This document shows, in pieces, positions 21,601-34,900 of a stretch of DNA of 64,000 nt. The translations under genes and the position numbers were made by a program. The notes under the pieces were generated by a model. It did no database searches. It saw only the letters and a program-made list of their open reading frames with translations, and was not told the origin of the DNA. Origin of the DNA: Theristus sp. LFF4_11 (lineage: Eukaryota; Nematoda; Chromadorea; Monhysterida; Xyalidae). The stretch's first letter is position 1; each line of letters opens with the position of its first letter. The stretch spans positions 1-64,000 of the forward strand of contig JASANC010000422.1 of the NCBI GenBank assembly GCA_030248135.1, in the 5' to 3' direction.

Positions 21601-24600
21601 AAACTTAAGAGCGAAAATCGTGTTTTATTGAAATTATGTCCATTTCATAGAGGGAAAGCTGCATTTTCAACAGTAACACAGGACAATTTTTGACGTGTAC
21701 ATGATTATTGAACCGTTCTAAGTTGTTCCTCTTTAGAAAATTACTAAAATTTGACTGTGTTCAAAAATTCCTGTTTGCTGTAGCGAAGTCGGCAACCCCT
21801 GTCGACCCGGTCGCCCCCCCAAGACACTTACTTTCAGGTTCAACCAGCTATGCTATCTGCCGCATGGCCAGAGCCCACTCTCGAAATCATCGTATCGAAA
21901 ACACGTACCATGATTTCGCGATCACGTTGCGGGCAACTGACAGACGCAAGTTTAACACGTTAGTTTAGCTTGGCACGCAAGTTTTAACATGTGGCCATGT
22001 TATCGGGTATCTGAAAAACGGTCGTGTGATGTGGTATTGACCAACACCTCCGCTCCAATTGTTCAACAATATGTCGCACAACTCCATTGTAGACCTATAA
22101 CATACGCCAATCAACAAGATATCATGTTCATCTCATGGCCTACCGACTGAAAAACATGTTCTAAGTTGCAACAAAACGATTTCTGAAACGATATTTCAAT
22201 TCAGTTAAGTCATTTCAACGCTAAAAATTGACCCTAGAAGTCATCCAAATCGAAAAACATGGAGTACGTCGTTCAAAATGACCAAATAATGACACTACCT
22301 AAGCACACAAAGAAGTTGGGAAGAAAATTTGGTCTGAACTTTCAAAAAATTATGCCATAAATCGAATTTTCAGAGCAAAGTAGAAGAAAAATTTTTCAAA
22401 TTTTTTTGAGTTTGGAAAAAAATCCAAATTAAAAAAAAAACGAAAAAAAACTTTTTTCAAAGCCTCTAAGCCTAGTTTGGATCCACATGCTGCTAAAGGT
22501 AGGTCCAAATTGGCGAAAATTAAAAAAAAATTAATTAACGGGATTTTCACTTTTCATTTCCAAAACCCCAGAGCTGAGGAGGAGCAAGAAAAGGAACATA
22601 CATAAACAGGACTGGTGGAAATAGTTTCGTTCAATGTCAGTCAACTCAAACGCACGCACGGAGCAGCAATAAATGAGATGTTGCCTCGGCTTGGATCGGA
22701 TGGCGACGGCGTGCGGTACCGGTCGGTTTGCTAACTCTGCTGTCGCGTCCGCTGATCCGAAGTCGCAACAAATTCTGGCGGTTAGAATAAGAGCGGTTCG
22801 TGTTTTGTGAGGGAAAGTGGAAAAGGTGGTGCGGTAATTATTTCTCCAATCTTTTTCATCCTTCCCTTCACCAAATCAATCAGGGAGTTAGAAAAACCAC
22901 ATTTGATGTGCAAACGCCTCGCATATGGCGGAACTTTCCAGTTTTAGTTTCGGTGACGTCATTATTTACCCCTTTTCCAAACCTATATCTTACGTTTTGA
23001 GATCAAAACGTAAGACGCCACTAATTATCTCCAGCTAAACTGAAAAATGGGTTACCGGCTTGAAATTCGATTAATTATGATGTCGACGTCACGACACGAC
23101 ACGAAGCAGCAACAAAAGAAAGTAGCGTTTGCAGACGGTACAACTTGGACGATCAGAATTCACACCTATGTGAGGCGAATTGTCACCTTTGCTGCATCGG
23201 AAATGATAAGTCAAGCTTTGGCGAAGCTCAAAACCTTCATTCTGAAAGTTGTTCAAGCCTAAAATCAAACGGTAAAACGGTCCTGACGGTATTTGCAAGC
23301 CAATGTTAAAAAATTTTGTTGAACTTTTCAAAAATTGTGCTAAAAAATGAGGTTTCAGAGCGTATTAAAGAAAAAAAATTCTTTTTTAAATCGGCGTTTA
23401 TTTTTTTTTTGTAATGAACGGTTTCCACACCAATTTCGAGAACGAGCCGTTTTCTCCCGCTGTGCCTGTAGATAGTTGAGAGAAAGCCAAAATAGTGGAG
23501 GGGATTGGTCAAAATCTAGTAGATGGCGGATAGATAGCTAAAACGCTCAAACAGCTACATCACGCAACGCACATGTGGCGTAGGCTCAGCGAAATTTGCA
23601 CAAAGTTTTAGGAAAATCGGTCGAAAGTAATGTGTTTTATGCTTTTTTCAGAAAAAACCTAAAACCCTCTCAGATGGAGTTGGAACCGATTTTTTTTCGC
23701 CGCACACGCGCACTAAAACAGTTCGTTTGAAAAACTGCTTCTAATTTTCCCGTGACCGTCCAATTCTGACTTGTGCTTTTCTTCTGTACGTGTCCGTGGA
23801 GTTAAGAATAAACCAAACCCACTAGGCCTTTCGTGACGGTGCTGGAATGTTCCATGAATTTATGCTGGAATGTTCACTGTTTAAAATGTAAAAATTAGAT
23901 TTTCATGCTGAATTAAATTTGGCCCGTTCCGTGCCATTTTGTGAAGTTAATCGATCCGTGCGCATGCTGTTTTACCGACTGATAAAAACAGTGGGATATT
24001 TGAAAGCTCGCATAAATTACAGGGAACTCTGCGAGACGCTGAAGCGCGACCACGTGTGTGGTCTCGGGGTGGTCTGGCTGGGTCTGACTCTGCCTGACGG
24101 CGATTTCCTGCGATGACAACCGCTGTGTTCTTTTCACGTTGACGCACGTGTCTGTGCTTGTGTGCTGCTGCAGCGCTTGCCCAGTGTCTGCTTGCCTGCT
24201 GACTTTAGCCCTTTTTTGCCTTGTCTAAACAGGTGGCCGTGGCTTGTCTGCAACCCGGTTTTGACAAATGTCACCTTTCTGTTACTGCTCACTGTGTTGC
24301 TGATAGTTTATGCAGATGATTTTAGTTATGTTGACAGACAGTTATAGTTATACAGACAAGAAAAAAGTTCGGACAGAGACCTGCTCGGCGCCTTTTTTGC
24401 ACAAAATTGTCGAATCAAGTTCAGCGTGCGCGTCATCAAGCAGCATCATCATCACCCGCCTCGGGATTTCTTTTCCTCTGTATGCATTGGTCTTTTTGTC
24501 AAAAATTGCAGCTGGCGCCTCCACGATACGATCGGGCGGAAGACACGCTCGCGGCTCGCCCGACTACAGTGTACACAGTCAGTCAGTGACGTGTGTGTGC

Positions 24601-27439
24601 AAAAAGATGTCTGTGCACATGGGGGCAACACGAGAACAGAGTGGGCGTCATGTGCTCCGTGCGTATTCACTATTCGCATTTCCGACCACGAGACTAGCGC
24701 AAGCCGACAGTAACAGCGACGCCATATTGATTCTTGCGCTCGTTCACTGGCGCGTGCCGTGCGCGCATCTGCGGCAGCCTACAGCAGCAGCAGTGCACTT
24801 TTGAGTTCCGTTCCATGTGCTCGCAAAGGCCGATGATGTGAAACCCCATTCAGTTTTCAATGCTGCCGTGCGGGCGGACTCGTGTGTCACGTGGTTTCGG
24901 CGTACTTTCGCTACAGCTCAGCAATGTCCGACCGTAAACGTGACGCTCTCTATACTTAGTTGTATTGTATTTGCATGTATGTTTTAGTTGCATCGCATGC
25001 TGTGTGTGTGCATTTTGCGTTTAGTAGCTCAACTATGTGTACTGTGCGAGCATGCTAGGCGGGCCCACGTGCTCTTGTGTTGTTGTGTATCGGCTGGTGT
25101 GATAAGCTTGTTCGCTCGCACATGTACGTTTCGGTGGCTGAAAACAATTCATTCAAAACGTGCACAAACAGCATCGAGCATATATATTTGCAGTTCATTT
25201 TGCTACTCGCCCAATGGTGTTTCGTAAATATATCAAGGGTTTAGTGGATTTTGGGTTGGTCGGCATTTGGTTTCATTGTGTTACTGCACTTTCCTATCGT
25301 TTCTGTTGAACACGAAGCTAAAATTCAAGTGTCGGTTGAAACGTTTGATTGAGCAAACCGCGATATCGCCTTTGCAACAAATTACGCACATTCAGAGTTG
25401 TTCTTTGTTGGTTGACATGTGGAAGCGTTACGTCCGTAATTTTTCACGTTTCTTCATTGTTTTTGTTCTTTGTTTTTCTGCTGTTGCGCAGGGTCGCTTT
25501 GGTGGGTCACCGTGACTGGCACCGATCGACCGGGGACTGCTTGCTTGGAAGGAAGCGTCATTATTTTTTGACTTTTTAGAAGTGGTTTTATGGCATATAG
25601 CAAAATCCTCCATCAAATTTAATGGCTGAGTTGAACGTGGGGCGTTCAGGAATTGTTAAGAAACAAGATTTTGTCCCGGCGACAAGGTAGCAAAGAATCT
25701 CGCAACCGGACCGTAAAAATGCCAGCTGGTCTACGCGTTTTCACACACGCACACGTGGTAAACAGAAAACGCACATGTGGTAGCTCGCTCGTTTTACTTT
25801 TAAGTGTGTCTTGGTACCTTTGTGTAGCTGTCGTTTTCCATCTATCTGTCTCTTCTATTCTTTCACCACCACCACGTGCTTTCCATCTACACGTTAGAAA
25901 GAAACATCATAGCGCAGTGCTTTTGTGTTTGCTAGCAGGCAGCGCTGCGGTGTGTGTGGACATAGATTTTTTTCCTGCACACTCTACATAATAGCGTTCA
26001 GGTTTTGTCGTCGTCCTGTTGTCGCGGTTGTATTTTGTGTCATATGTTTTTCTCGTTCTCGCAAACGCGCGCGCGTAGAGTTTCAAGCCGACTCCAATGT
26101 GTGCGCTCGCGCGTTTCCACCCGGTCCGTCCGCGTGTTCTCTAAAAGCGAGCGTGTTTTTTGTGCACTCCAACCAACCTGAAACTGCCGACTGAAACTAC
26201 GCATAATGGATGTGACAACGCTCAGCTTAGGCGTTGCGTTATGCGCGCAAGCGAATCATCGGGCGTTCTGTTGGTCGCGTGCAGCGCCGTTGTGCTTTGC
26301 TCAGTCCATACCGTCATCCCATCAGTTACACGTCCGTCCCGTCATATTTTTGCTGCCCTTTTGTGTTGTGATGGTCGTTTTTTTGCTTGTAGCTCGTTAC
26401 ACTTTCTCACTTCGCCCGTCCAATACGTGTCCCGTCCCGTCCCGTTCGGTGCTCCGGCACTGATTTGCACGTGTTCTCTCGCCGTTTCGTTTCTTTTGTA
26501 CGCCGTTGGAGAAGAGCCGCTTGAAAATCGCTGGATTATTTGGGTGGTACAGTGGTGCCGTTTTCTTCCATCTCACTCGTGTTTTTTCTTCTTCATCTTC
26601 GACTCTCACTCAATAGCAGCAATGGTTTTGTTATCGGATAGAAAAACTCGTCTGGAAGTGGCGTAATATGAACGGAACACACCGGTGGAGCCGAGCGAGC
26701 CGCGACCGACTTCGCGTATGTCGCGTCGGACATGGATGGGCATCATCATCATGTGTGGCTTCAGCTCTTCCCCTATTGTCTCTTTCGTCTATTTTCGTCC
26801 GCCTCTCGGTTCCCCATTCTTCAAATCTGCCGTCTCTGCATGCGCGTCGTACCAGAACCATCCGTCCGTGCGGCCGTGGTGAAGATAATACAACGCATGT
26901 GGTCCAGTCTAGGTATTTGAAACTGTGTTTTCATGCCATTCCGTCTTGTTTTTGACAAAACTCGGTGGTTTTTTTTTCAAATGCGGTCGTAAATTTCCCA
27001 TTAGTCAAGGATGGAAAGAAGGAAATCTGAGAAACAAGTGTGGAAGACCGTTGGGAAACGTGAGACGCATCCGCCGGCTTGTGCGTTTTGTCTTTGCTTA
27101 GCACGGTGTGGGTTGGGTTGCGTTGGTCGCGTAATTAGGGTTGGGGTGGTTGAAATTTTTTTTTAAAAATTTGGGCCTCTGACCCTTGCCATGTGGCAGA
27201 TAATCTGGCTGAAACTAAATGTCTTAAGCGACGAGGGATGCAGACTTAGCCACGGCAAACAGGCATTTTTCAACACAGCCCAATTTTTGTTATTTTCTCA
27301 AGAGAAACGACTAGGAACAACTCATTATTCAAGTACACGTCAAAAATTGTCTTGTTTTACTGTTGAAAATGCAATTTTTCATTTACGGTATGATATAGAA
27401 TTTCAATAAAATACAACTTGCGCTCTTATAGTTTACCGG

Positions 27440-27545
27440 ATAGCTCTGAAAAAATCTAGCTGAACTCAGCTCGACGAATCGCTTCGAACGAACTTAATTT
27501 GTAAAAAATTAATTAAAAATTCAGATTTTTTCGTCTAACCCTACG
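27440..27545 (-). repeat. Inverted dispersed repeat, right copy
   Basis: Inverse of 21478-21600, ending CTAACCCTA. The two copies point outward like the ends of one ~6-kb element, but no target duplication was found at the outer borders and no transposase is visible between them. Confidence 0.7.
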
Positions 27546-30500
27546 CGCAATGCACCTGTTTCCCCCATTCACTCGTCATCGATGACTTCACACACTGTGT
27601 ATTTATTTATGTTTGTCTATTACGATTGAATAAGGGCTTTTCTCGTTGCTTTCGCGTTGTCGCCTTCGATTGCTGTTATCACATAAGCGGTCGCCCCGTT
27701 TCTGTGATCGTTTGAAAGGTTGTGTTCTCTTAGTGTGTCTGGTCTGTCTGTGTCGACCTTGGTATTACGAGGATGATGATTGTTTGTTATTATAGTCGTG
27801 CTGCGGTGCACATGCACGGATGGTAAATACAGCATAAAATGGAGCACAGCATCCAAGGTGGCCGAACGCGCTGAATCGGGCCGACCGAATGACTCTGCCT
27901 TTGCCTGCTGCTGCTGCTGCTTTTGTTCATGCTCGTTCTGTTGTTGTCATCGCCGTGTGCAGGCATTCTCGTTGTCTGTTCCATCAGACTGTGAGCACTT
28001 CGTCAAAACGAAGCACAATCATCTTTTTGTGCGACGATGTTCAATTGCTCATTGATTATGCACGAAACCGAAAGAGCAGAGATTATGGCTGTACACGACC
28101 AATCAGCAGTGAAAATTGTATTAATCATTCATTCATTCGTTTTTTCGTGTTGTTCGTTTTGCTCGCATGGTTTTTTTGTGTTTTCTAAAATAGTTTCACT
28201 CTATTGATCGTGTCATGAGACAAAGCCGGTTTTTCGACACATTTGTGGAAGCACATCATGGCAGATTTATTGTGGTTGTGGTTTGGGTGGTTTGCTCGTT
28301 TTGGTCTGCAATGTATACTGAATTGAGTATTGTATGTATGATTACTTTCTCTCATTTTGCATGCGAAGCGTTATGTTGCATGTTTACTGAATATAAAATT
28401 ACAATCAGTTTTCTGTATTGTGATATTCAATAATCGTATATGATCAGTGAATATAAAAATCCAGCTATACATTTGGAAAAGGCATAAAATTCCCAAACTC
28501 TCACGCTGAGTTTTTCCCGCAAACGACTACTGTACGTTCGGCAAGCCATGCGCATGCCACGATATTTCATTAGGCAGTTCAGTTTCTCATTCCGCAATAT
28601 TTCATTTTTCACAGCGATTCATTCATTCATGCATTTGCTGTTTTTTCATCTGCCAGTCGCCTGACAACGGGCGGTGCCGCTGAAATCGAACGTACTGCAT
28701 TTATTATAGAGGGCATCGCAGTTGGTTACTGCAGTTTTCGTTTCTAGTTGTTAGCTGCACTTGCACTTGTCTGTTCGTGTGCATTATTTTGAACAAACCT
28801 GATCTGAGAAAACCACAACCACCACCACCACCACCACTTTTTTGCGATGCATGACGCGCTTGGGCTGGTTGTGTTTAGCAGCGAAACTAAAAAGCATCCA
28901 GGCGAGAAAACGAAAAGAACACAGGTTTTTTTCTCAGCAGCGTGAACGAAAAATCGCCACGCGACTTTACTTGTCGTCAGCTGATTTGAAATTGAATAAA
29001 AAAATAACATGAAAAATGCATAGCGACCGCAGTAAAAATGTTGCAGTGTTTGTGAGCGCTGCTGCTGCTGCTTACATATTCGCTCGTGTCGTGTGTCGCA
29101 TTTCATTTTGCTCTTGCGTGGATTTCAACATGTTTCTGTAGTTCTCCATGTGCGCAGTCATTTGTGCTGACTGTTTCTTTCTTGTTGTTTCTCATTTCGG
29201 ATTACGCCTGATTTGTGGCGTCACCTCAGCACAAAACTACCATTTTTCTTCTTTCTTTTTTACCGATTTTCCAGCACACGATCTGTGTGGTGCGCGCATG
29301 CATGCGTGTTTGCGTTTTGTAATCGTCCAAAAAACCTGTGGAAGTCGTTTCGCTGCGCTTTTTTGCGTTCGTGTGGTCGTTGCCGTTGTTGATGTCATAC
29401 ATATCCACTATCGCATTTGGCCACGCCTTGCACGCGATTTCTATTCAAAGTGCGATTTCGAATTAATTCGTCGTAGTATTCCATTTCTGCGCACTACTCA
29501 CGTGTGTCATTGTAAAAGTTTTTGTTCGTTTTCGTGTTTTTCCCCCTTGCACGATTACGCCGTGATTTACGGTATTGCAGTTTCGACTTTCGACACAAAA
29601 ACTGCTCGAGATTTGTGCAGATTATTGGCTGCGGGTTGTTGTTCCTAAATGATCGACTTTGTGATTTGTTTTTTTGCAGGTGGCAAGAAATGGGGAATTT
29701 GAAAGAAAATGCTGAGTTTGGGTCTTGTTGGAAAATCTGTGTTCACATCCAGAGTTGATCAATCTGACTGATGTAGCCATCTCAAAATGTTGTGGGATCC
29801 ACGAATGACTCTTGCGTTGATTTTTGGTAAGCGGATTGTTGCATTTTTATCGTCGGAACTGTGCTTTTCACAGGAACTGAGACTTGACATGTTGCAACAC
29901 AGATTTTTTGTTTCAAATTGTTGCGCACGGGTGTTGCCGCCAGAAATACCACTAAATCATTTGTATTTTTGCATTATTATTGGATGATAATCTCTGAACT
30001 TCCTGTTTTTCTGCTGTTTTCCATGTCATCATTTCAATTCCACGTGTGTGTGTGTTTTTGTGTCTTTGTTCACACAACCAACATGTGGTTTTGGTTTCCC
30101 CTCTCCACCCAATATCTGTCCTCTTTTCTGTTTTCTTCTGTTTTCTGCAGCGCGGCAGTTTTTGATTTACGACTCGTGAATGGAAGATGGTCCGGGCCGG
30201 GCTACATAAAAACTGGCGCGAGGCTTTGTTTGAACTTGGCCATCATGTCAAAATGAGTGCGTTTAATGTTTGCTAATTTGACGTGAGAGTGCAGTGCAGT
30301 GAATATCTCGTTTTCTTTGTTCCATCCGGCTGTTCTTGGTCGCTCTTGTTGCGTCTTTGTGCTCTCCAAGGTCTCACAGTCTCATTAAAATTGTGTTTTT
30401 GGATGAATTTTGTTTCTTTTGAAAGTTTACCTACCGCGCCTTGCCGCGCCCACTGTTTCTTTTTTTCGTGTTAATTGCGGTGTTTTGTTGTACCATGGAG

Positions 30501-31911
30501 TGTTGGGTTTTTTGTTTTGTTTTTATACTTCTCGCAAAAAGCGAGTTTTATGGAAAACGATTGCGAACATAACAAGAGTGGCAGTGGTCATGCTCTGCCC
30601 TGCCGACCGCGTTGGAGAGCAAATATAATTTTCCCCACTTGAGAAAGCAGGTACTCGTTGGCATTTTGTGAGTGTCTCGATTGTTCGATTGTCTTAGATC
30701 ATCGCTACTTAGTTTATTGCACGGAAATCAATCATTATCAGCGACATGGCATCATAGCAGCCTCTGCCTGCCATTTTCATCGTTTGTTATGCTTTTATGC
30801 GTATAGTTTCGCTTTTACCGCCTCGGCCGTGCCATTCCGTTCATGTCCTGTGTATGTTGTTTTGTTGTTGCTAACAATGAAATATGGGTCATTTTCTGGC
30901 GTGTTGTTATGCCCGCTTGTTTTTGGAATATAAATGGGTTTATATAATTCTCTGAGAAATGCCATTAGCAATAGTTGCAAAGTAAAACGGTGGCAGTATG
31001 CGGGGTCACTCAGGGGCAGCAACGTGTGAACATTACTGCTAAGCCCATTAGTCAACTCTCTCCCCCATCCCAACTGACTACTCAATCTCGCCACACTCCG
31101 TTACCCCCTGAAAGTTGTTGATCTTTGTTTTCGCCCTTGTACGAAAGTCATTATTTTTACATTTGATGTCTGTTTTTACAACATTTATTGGTTTATTTTA
31201 CGATTTTGTAAACTCGAAAATTGTAAACGATCACATTGCCCATTAAAAACATTTCAGTATAAACCGGCCGCGTCCTCAGCAACAACATCCGAGTGTTTTT
31301 TGTATTATAAATGTACGTATTTTGAGACTTTCGGGCGTTTTTGGTCTTGTGTCGTCGGGAGAACACGGAGCAGAGAGACGACGACGACGACGCAAAGAGT
31401 GAACGTGATAGACGGTGCTTTGTGTGTGTGCGAGGGGAGCGGACCGGCACCAAACAAATTCTGAAAATCCAGGTTCCCCGTTTTCCAATTCGCCAATTTG
31501 TGCCTGTCCTGTCGTCGGAATTCTTTGAGAGTTAAGAAACACACACACACACACGGAACGGTGGCTATTTGCAGCAAGCAACATTATTACTTCATTCACA
31601 ATTCGCGGGTCGAAATCAACAAGAAGGAATAAATAAAATACAAATTGTATATTGTCATATAAAATCGGCTGTGCAGAATAATTTCGGTATTTGTTGTATT
31701 TATTAATTTCCGACCACACCCCTGTAAAACAGTTCCACTTTTCGCAACCAACAGTCTACTGAATTCAACGTCTCCACAGGAATTGTAAAATATACAACAG
31801 TTTCGCAATCAGCACGGGTGCAACGTCGACAGCAAGAGTGAACACACCACTACCAGTGACTTTCATCACCCAGCACGCATCATCGCCAGTTTGCCTGTGT
31901 CACCAGCGAGC

Positions 31912-34900
31912 ATGTCCAGTAGTACCACAGCGGCCACAGCATCGCCCACGCCGGTCGTCGAGCCCGCGTCCGTCGTCGACGCGCTCTGCGGCTCGTACTC
32001 GTCGCCGAGCAATGTCGCGTCTACGGACAGCGGCGTCACGTCGCCGAGTCCCGCGACAACGCTACCATCCTCCGGGCCGTTCCTGCCCGGAATCAGGTTC
32101 GTGAATGGTGACGGTCTGCTGCAATTTGGCTCCTTCGGCTGTGCACAGTCGCTGTTAAGACGCATGTCTATTTTAGAAAAGGTGCAGGAATCATTGAGCA
32201 TGGTGGTCAAGTGGACCAAGGCGCTGGTCGGGTACACCAAGAGATGTGGGTTCAAATCCCACTCGAGGTTATACAAAATTTTTCTGACGGTGTCTGCAAC
32301 GTATCTTTTTCCAACAGCAACTCTGGACTCTATGCGAGTAGACCGTGAATTATGCAATCAACAACCGCAATTCAATGTTTTGCTCGTATTTTCAGTCCAT
32401 CGCCGCCGGCAGTGTCGGTGGCGAATGAGGCGAAGCAGCAATCGACACAAGTGACGTCGCCGCTGGGCGGTCTAACGTCGCTGCACAGTCTCAGTCCGCC
32501 CGAGCACCCGTTGCAGTCAGCCGGCGACGCCGCTGGGCACGGTGGCTTGGCGCCGCTCGCAGGCGCCTCGTCCGGCTCGTGTGACGGCGATTTCCACGCG
32601 TGGCAACAGACGACCGGAGCGTTCAGTGCGAAATTGTTCGACACGACGCGCACCGGGGCGTTCGGAAATGCTGCTAATGGTCGGGGCACTGCTTTGCTGG
32701 TAGCTATCTGTGCGCGGATTGAATCTCGGAACCAAAATAAAAGATAATAACACAGTGCACGGTTTTTAGCAAAAAATGTCTTTTGAAGCGCTTTGTTCTC
32801 TCCCTGATCTCCCCCTCTATTCGCAGGCGTCCCATCGCCGCCCCTCGTCAGTGATCTCTCCACGAGCGCCGCCACTCAGTTCGCCCTTGTCACCTCCACC
32901 GCTCTCCAGTCGCATCCGTCGTCCAATCAGCCGGCGACTCAGCCAACCGGCGGCAGCAATGCGCCCGCACCGCCGCAGCCCGCGACCGCCGGCGCTCTGA
33001 CGGGCGGCGGTATCGGCGGTCTGAACGGGCCGCACGGCGACCCGGTGAATCATTCGTTCGCGTCCAAGTGCCCGATGTGCCTGGAGGCGTACGCGGATCC
33101 GAAAGTGCTCGCGTGCTTTCACAGTTTCTGCCGCGAGTGTCTCGTGAAGACGGCCGACTCGTCGGAGAAGGTCATCTGCCCGCTGTGCCAGGCGGAGACG
33201 CAGCTGTGCGCCGACATGGGCATCGACTCGTTGTTGCACGACTACGGACTCGAGAACATGATGAAGCAGCTCGCCAGCAATGCCAGTGGTAAGGCGGCGC
33301 GCAGTGCGTCTTCGGGCAGTTCGTTGCTCTTTTTTGGTGATCTGGTCGACCAGCTCATCTCGTAAAATATTCGCATTTCGTGCATTCTTGTGTCTGGACG
33401 TTGAGTGGCTGCATCGAGCCGGTTTGTCCAATCAGTGATCCCAATTCAAATTGTCCATAAGTTACTATTCGACTGTAGACGGCGCGGCGACCCTTCTGCG
33501 TACGCCGTTGCGGGGGGGGGGACAATGTCGTTCGGCAAAATTTATTGTCTGTAATGCATACGGCAAACTGCGCAAGCCCAGCAGTGTTAATGCACTTTCA
33601 GCGGCACAATGCAACTCATCGCCGAACACGAACACCACCAGCACACCCAACAACAACACCAGCAACACCAGCACCAGTGCCATGCGCATGTCGCCTGTGT
33701 CCGTGTCGAGTTCGCCCGGGCTCGACAGTAATTCGTCCGGCTCGGACGCCGGCGGCCCGACGTGCACCGGATGCAAGAGCAAGGAGAGCACGGCCGTGTC
33801 GTTCTGTCAGGTCTGTCCGGGATGACTGCGGAATACGCAACATTTTAGTCACAGTTCCATTTCGGTCTTGCCGTTTGCATGAACTGATTGCATGTCACGA
33901 TTTCACTTTCACGACATGCTGCTATCTCACAATTTCCATTGTCAACCGACCCAACTCACGAGTTCACAATGCGCAACGTGTTTCGCAGGACTGCGGCAAC
34001 TTTCTGTGCGCGAACTGCGTGATGGCGCACCAGTTCATGCACTGCTTCGAGGGCCACCGCCTGCAGGATCTGACCGACCTCGACAAACGCCAGGTGCGTC
34101 GTCTGCTGATGTCGCTCGACGTGAAGCCGGTGAAATGCTACCAGCACCGCGGCGAGTCGCTGCGCTACTTCTGTTTCACGTGCAACATCCCGGTGTGTCG
34201 CGACTGCGTCACCAACGAGCACCCGCGCGCCACGCACAAGTTCGAGCCGATCACGGACATCTCCGATAAACAGGTATGCTTGGGTGAAGAGTGTGTGTGG
34301 AAGTTGAAACACCTGTTACCCTCCTGATTAAAACACGTACTGGAATTTGAACTCGTCATCGTGCACAGCGACAGACATCGAGAAGAGACTGCGAGCCTGA
34401 GCGATCCTAAAATCGATATTTTACCCCATTTATCTGATTTGGAACTTTTTTCAAATCAAATGATCAGCATATAGACTATATTTTTTATGTCAGGCCAAAA
34501 TGACGTCATTTGTGTCATTTTGTTTCTCATGCGTTACTAAAATGTCTGTTTGATTCCCGTTTTCACGTGAAATTATCAACCAAACTAAAAGTTGGGGCTC
34601 CTATGCATGACAACGGGCGTCATTTCGGTCCGACACGGAAAAAACAGGCTACACTTTGATCACTTTTAAAGAAATTCGAAAAGTTCAAGTCCGGATTAGT
34701 TTGTTATTTGGCTCTTGTTGCACTGATCACTCAGACCAAGGTCTGTTGTCGTTGTCTGTAGCTATGCAAGAATGATGAGGCGCTTGTTTCCATCTTTAGG
34801 GGGGGGGATGCAAACTGATATTCCTCTCCTCATACGCAAATCACTCAAAATGTGAAACAATCTAGCCGCGCGCAAAACGAAATGACATTGATCTGTTGTG

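Larger units (their letters stand above)
14104..31911. other. 18-kb interval between the divergent receptor and NHL genes
   Basis: No conserved coding exon was found on either strand. From about 16.7 to 18.6 kb it holds GT/CA microsatellites (16732-16745, 17188-17202, 17868-17880). From about 24 to 31 kb it is T- and G-rich and yields many Cys/Phe/Val-rich spurious frames. It should contain the promoters and 5' untranslated exons of both flanking genes, but none can be placed from the sequence alone. Individual mobile elements within it are listed separately. Confidence 0.6.

Noticed and set aside
24160..30933. Many 60-170-codon plus-strand frames rich in Cys, Phe and Val
   Set aside because: They follow from T/G-rich composition, show no family motif and no splice partners.
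31866..32875. Minus-strand frames over the first NHL exons
   Set aside because: Antisense shadows of GC-rich coding exons whose plus-strand splicing joins in frame.
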